DNA of 64,000 nt from Liolophura sinensis (taxonomy: Eukaryota > Mollusca > Polyplacophora > Chitonida > Chitonidae), in the NCBI RefSeq assembly GCF_032854445.1, contig NC_088299.1, forward strand, positions 2,271,001 to 2,335,000, read 5' to 3'. The notes below the pieces were generated by a model. It was given only the letters and a program-made list of their open reading frames with translations. It made no database searches and was not told the DNA's origin. The first letter of the stretch is position 1. The number at the start of each line of letters is the position of its first letter. Positions 61,429 to 64,000 of the stretch are shown here, piece by piece. The translations under genes and the position numbers were made by a program.

Positions 61429-62199
61429 ATATTTGCATAATATCCTTGTAAAGTAAAACGGCAAATACGTAGAAGGATTAACGCTGAGTTTTCTAGGCAC
61501 AAACACTGCACCATAAACAAAACAAGCACCAAACCTCCATGTTTAGATATTACGACTTGCTTTTCCCAACAAAAACATCAAGTTTTTTGTGCAAGCATAA
61601 GACTATAAGATTGGTAATCTCCGTGTTCAGTCGTGTTCAAGTTCCGTATCGAACAAACCACTATATTGCTAACTTGACAGAAATCTACATACACTCAGCT
61701 CTGTGATACATTAGAGGGCTGGTGAAGAATTACTGATGTTACATGTTATTAGGACAGAGTAATAGAAAATTCCTCTTTTTTTCACCGAATATATTATATA
61801 TTATATTGTGTAAACATTTTACCGAGAAGCGGTAACACGAGTCGTCAGAAGATGAAAGGGCACAGATAAACGGCGAGTCTCACAAAAGGAATCATTCTAG
61901 CAAATATCTGCACATTTCAAGGATGAAAGCAGTATTTCGTCCGCTGACGGATTACCATATTTATATCATTAAAACAGATTATATCGGACTATACTATTGT
62001 ACGTAATTTCGCTGTTACCAGTTACTGAGCGGGTAATAAGCATTGATTTTATCCCCTGAGCCCCCCTCCCCCCCCCAAAAAAAACCTTACCAAAACCGTG
62101 TGGTAATACTATCATACAGGTATACTTCCTAATAATTTAACAGTTTTTCTGAATTAATCATGAGGAGTTGGCATGGCTTTTTACTTAAAGTGTTAAAAA

Positions 62200-64000
62200 G
62201 CTGTTAATGGATAAAGCTTTGTTTCACTGCAGGCACCAAAATTGTTAGTTCTTTTTGCCTGAACCATTGCTTGTAAACTAAGCAAAACAGACCAGATTCA
62301 GATTCTGAAAATTACAACGCTCACGAAATCGGAAGTCCAGGGGAAATGTGCATGCAGCGTAGAGATGGACAGTGATATTACACCAGTTCCGTTCTTACGA
62401 CCCCTGTGGATATCTCCGAGTCCGTAATGCTCGGGATGTGATTGAAAAGCAAACCATTATCCATGACGTGGGTGCTCAAAGGTACATGACATGTGTTTTC
62501 ATAGAACCACTTTATCGTGGCGTAAAGCAAATTCTGATCGTTTACTTTGGTTCTTCTAGCCCTTGCACTTTTCTTTAAACGGAAAATGCAGCGTTTTATA
62601 TCCCTTTGTTGAACACTTCATGACACTCGTAACAGCAAAACCATCGTATCAGCTGTAATTCATTCACGCCCTGTGAGCTGTAAACTGATTACTGAATAAC
62701 TGCAACATGGCCTCGCATAGACGATCAGAGCAACAGAACCAGTGTTTGGCCTCACGTGCAATATTCATGGCTCTTCATATGAAGGATCAAATTATTCATA
62801 TACACCTGGGAGAGGTTACGTAACCATTATGTAACATACATGTAAACGCATTTGTCTTTTTATGGTATTAAAGTCAACAGCTTATTGTCACCAAGGCTCC
62901 AAGAACAGTACACCGATATGTGTGTAAAATATTCATGAGTAAAGATGGAATTATAATGCATTCATTTTATTTCACCTGTGGATATAAATATACATCCAGT
63001 AAAATCGCTACATTTTAATGCTTTAAATTTAAAAAAAAAAACGAAAGGAAATAAGGTGCCTTAACTTGACAAGGTTTTAACAAGTTCAGCTCTTAGGTCC
63101 TAGCGTAACATTACTCTTGAAGTCGTGACTCCAATAAGATGGCTCTACGATAATTGACACATGCTTACTGGACTGATCCTGTTTGTATTTCATCAGATGT
63201 TGAATTTTATTTCCTACGTGTAATGAATAGCTTGGTTGTTGTTGTTTTTTTTATGACCACCCCCATTGGCTACTTACTCTCTCTGAGCTCTATTGTGGTA
63301 TGTTCTTTTGTATGAAAGTAGATTTATCTTTCTCCCACCCACACCCACCATGTTGTTAGTGAATCGAATTATTTGGTGGGAGACAAGCAACCTTCAACAA
63401 ATGCTGGATTACGCTAACAGCCACTCGGATCACTTATTACCATAATGTAAGCATTATGTTGAAAATGTTAAATACCAATACAAGTGCGAAAATCTTACCA
63501 AAAAAAAAAAAAAACAACAAAAAAACAAAGCTGTTCAGAGAACCTGATCATTACACAAACACACAACTTTAGATCTTTACACCACAAATAAAAAGACCAG
63601 CAAGCAAACGCCGTAAACAGTCTGGGTTATTCTTGTGACTGACGGTAGCTACAATCGAGACCTGACAGGTTTCCACGTTGTACGATTGGCTGTCATCGAG
63701 ACTCATATAATACCATCCTGTGACAGTCTCACATCTGGTACAACATCCCATATATCATAACGCTGACGGCTGTGAATTACTGTTGGTCAGAACAAAAAGT
63801 GTTAACCGCCTGAGACGATGAAATGCATATCAAAACGGTCTTATAAAAACGTGGTAATTGGCCGAGCTTCCCTTACACATTTCTCGAGGAAAGGAAACAT
63901 AAACATCTACGTGAACCTGAACTGGTGAGAGACCAGTGTTAACCTTTTGTAAATCTCCATGGTGATCGGGTTTTGAACATATTCATTACCAGATAGAATA
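62200..64000. repeat. Segmental duplication unit C, runs off the window
   Basis: It shares with A and B GATAAAGCTTTGT, the GCATGCAGCGTAGAGATGG region (62.36 kb), CCCTTTGTTGAACACTTCATG (62.6), GTGACTCCAATAAGATGGCTC (63.13) and TGACGGTAGCTACAATC (63.64). Its right end is outside the window. Confidence 0.8.

Larger units (their letters stand above)
53900..62080. repeat. Segmental duplication unit B, enlarged by the 66-bp satellite
   Basis: It matches unit A in order from GGCAATTGTG (54.0 kb) to GGGTAATAAGC (62.04 kb). It is about 5.2 kb without the satellite. Sequence at 55.8-56.7 kb has no clear partner in A. No gene was recognised; a 62-codon frame ending in a hydrophobic stretch (56.15-56.34 kb) is not supported by paralogy. 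Confidence 0.8.

Noticed and set aside
1-64000. CRISPR array, integron, phage or operon-like system
   Set aside because: The direct repeats are contiguous minisatellites without unique spacers, and the genes and splice sites are eukaryotic.

Overview
The window looks like nuclear DNA of a lophotrochozoan invertebrate, most likely a mollusc or brachiopod. It is A+T-rich and intron-rich, with few coding bases, many tRNA-derived SINEs and many minisatellites. I saw no bacterial gene organisation, no rRNA and no convincing free-standing tRNA gene. The organism call is an inference from the SINE families and from the type of receptor gene; the sequence alone does not fix the species.

One gene can be named with confidence. 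It is a thyrotropin-releasing-hormone-receptor-like class A GPCR on the minus strand, in two coding exons (27793-28554 and 12304-12621) separated by a 15.2 kb intron. The splice joins in phase 0 at the start of TM6 and gives a 359-residue receptor. A candidate poly(A) signal lies at 11727-11732, and a 21-bp minisatellite falls in the predicted 3' UTR. The intron carries SINEs, a dispersed repeat and a long degenerate tandem array. A second, weaker gene candidate lies at 46512-46647 and 44113-44261, also on the minus strand. These two phase-compatible exons would encode the start of a type II membrane glycoprotein of unknown family; its 3' part was not found.

The rest is repeat landscape. Two SINE families are present. 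SINE-1 has a tRNA-like head and an AATAAATAAA-type tail; SINE-2 ends in CACTCACTC. Several copies have readable target-site duplications. A dispersed element (called DR-1 here, core ACCGGTGAAATACGGCC) occurs at least seven times in both orientations, and one copy has amplified its core into a 70-bp tandem array. Minisatellites with units near 21, 22, 34, 57, 58, 65, 70 and 80 bp are scattered through 12-46 kb.

From about 48.9 kb to the end, the window is built of three diverged tandem copies of one segment (A 48.9-53.3 kb, B 53.9-62.1 kb, C from 62.2 kb). Unit B carries a 2.97 kb array of about 45 copies of a 66-bp unit. The same place in unit A holds only one degenerate copy, so the array appears to have been amplified after duplication from sequence that was already there. 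This satellite birth is the most interesting structure seen here. I found no operon-like or defence-like multi-gene system.
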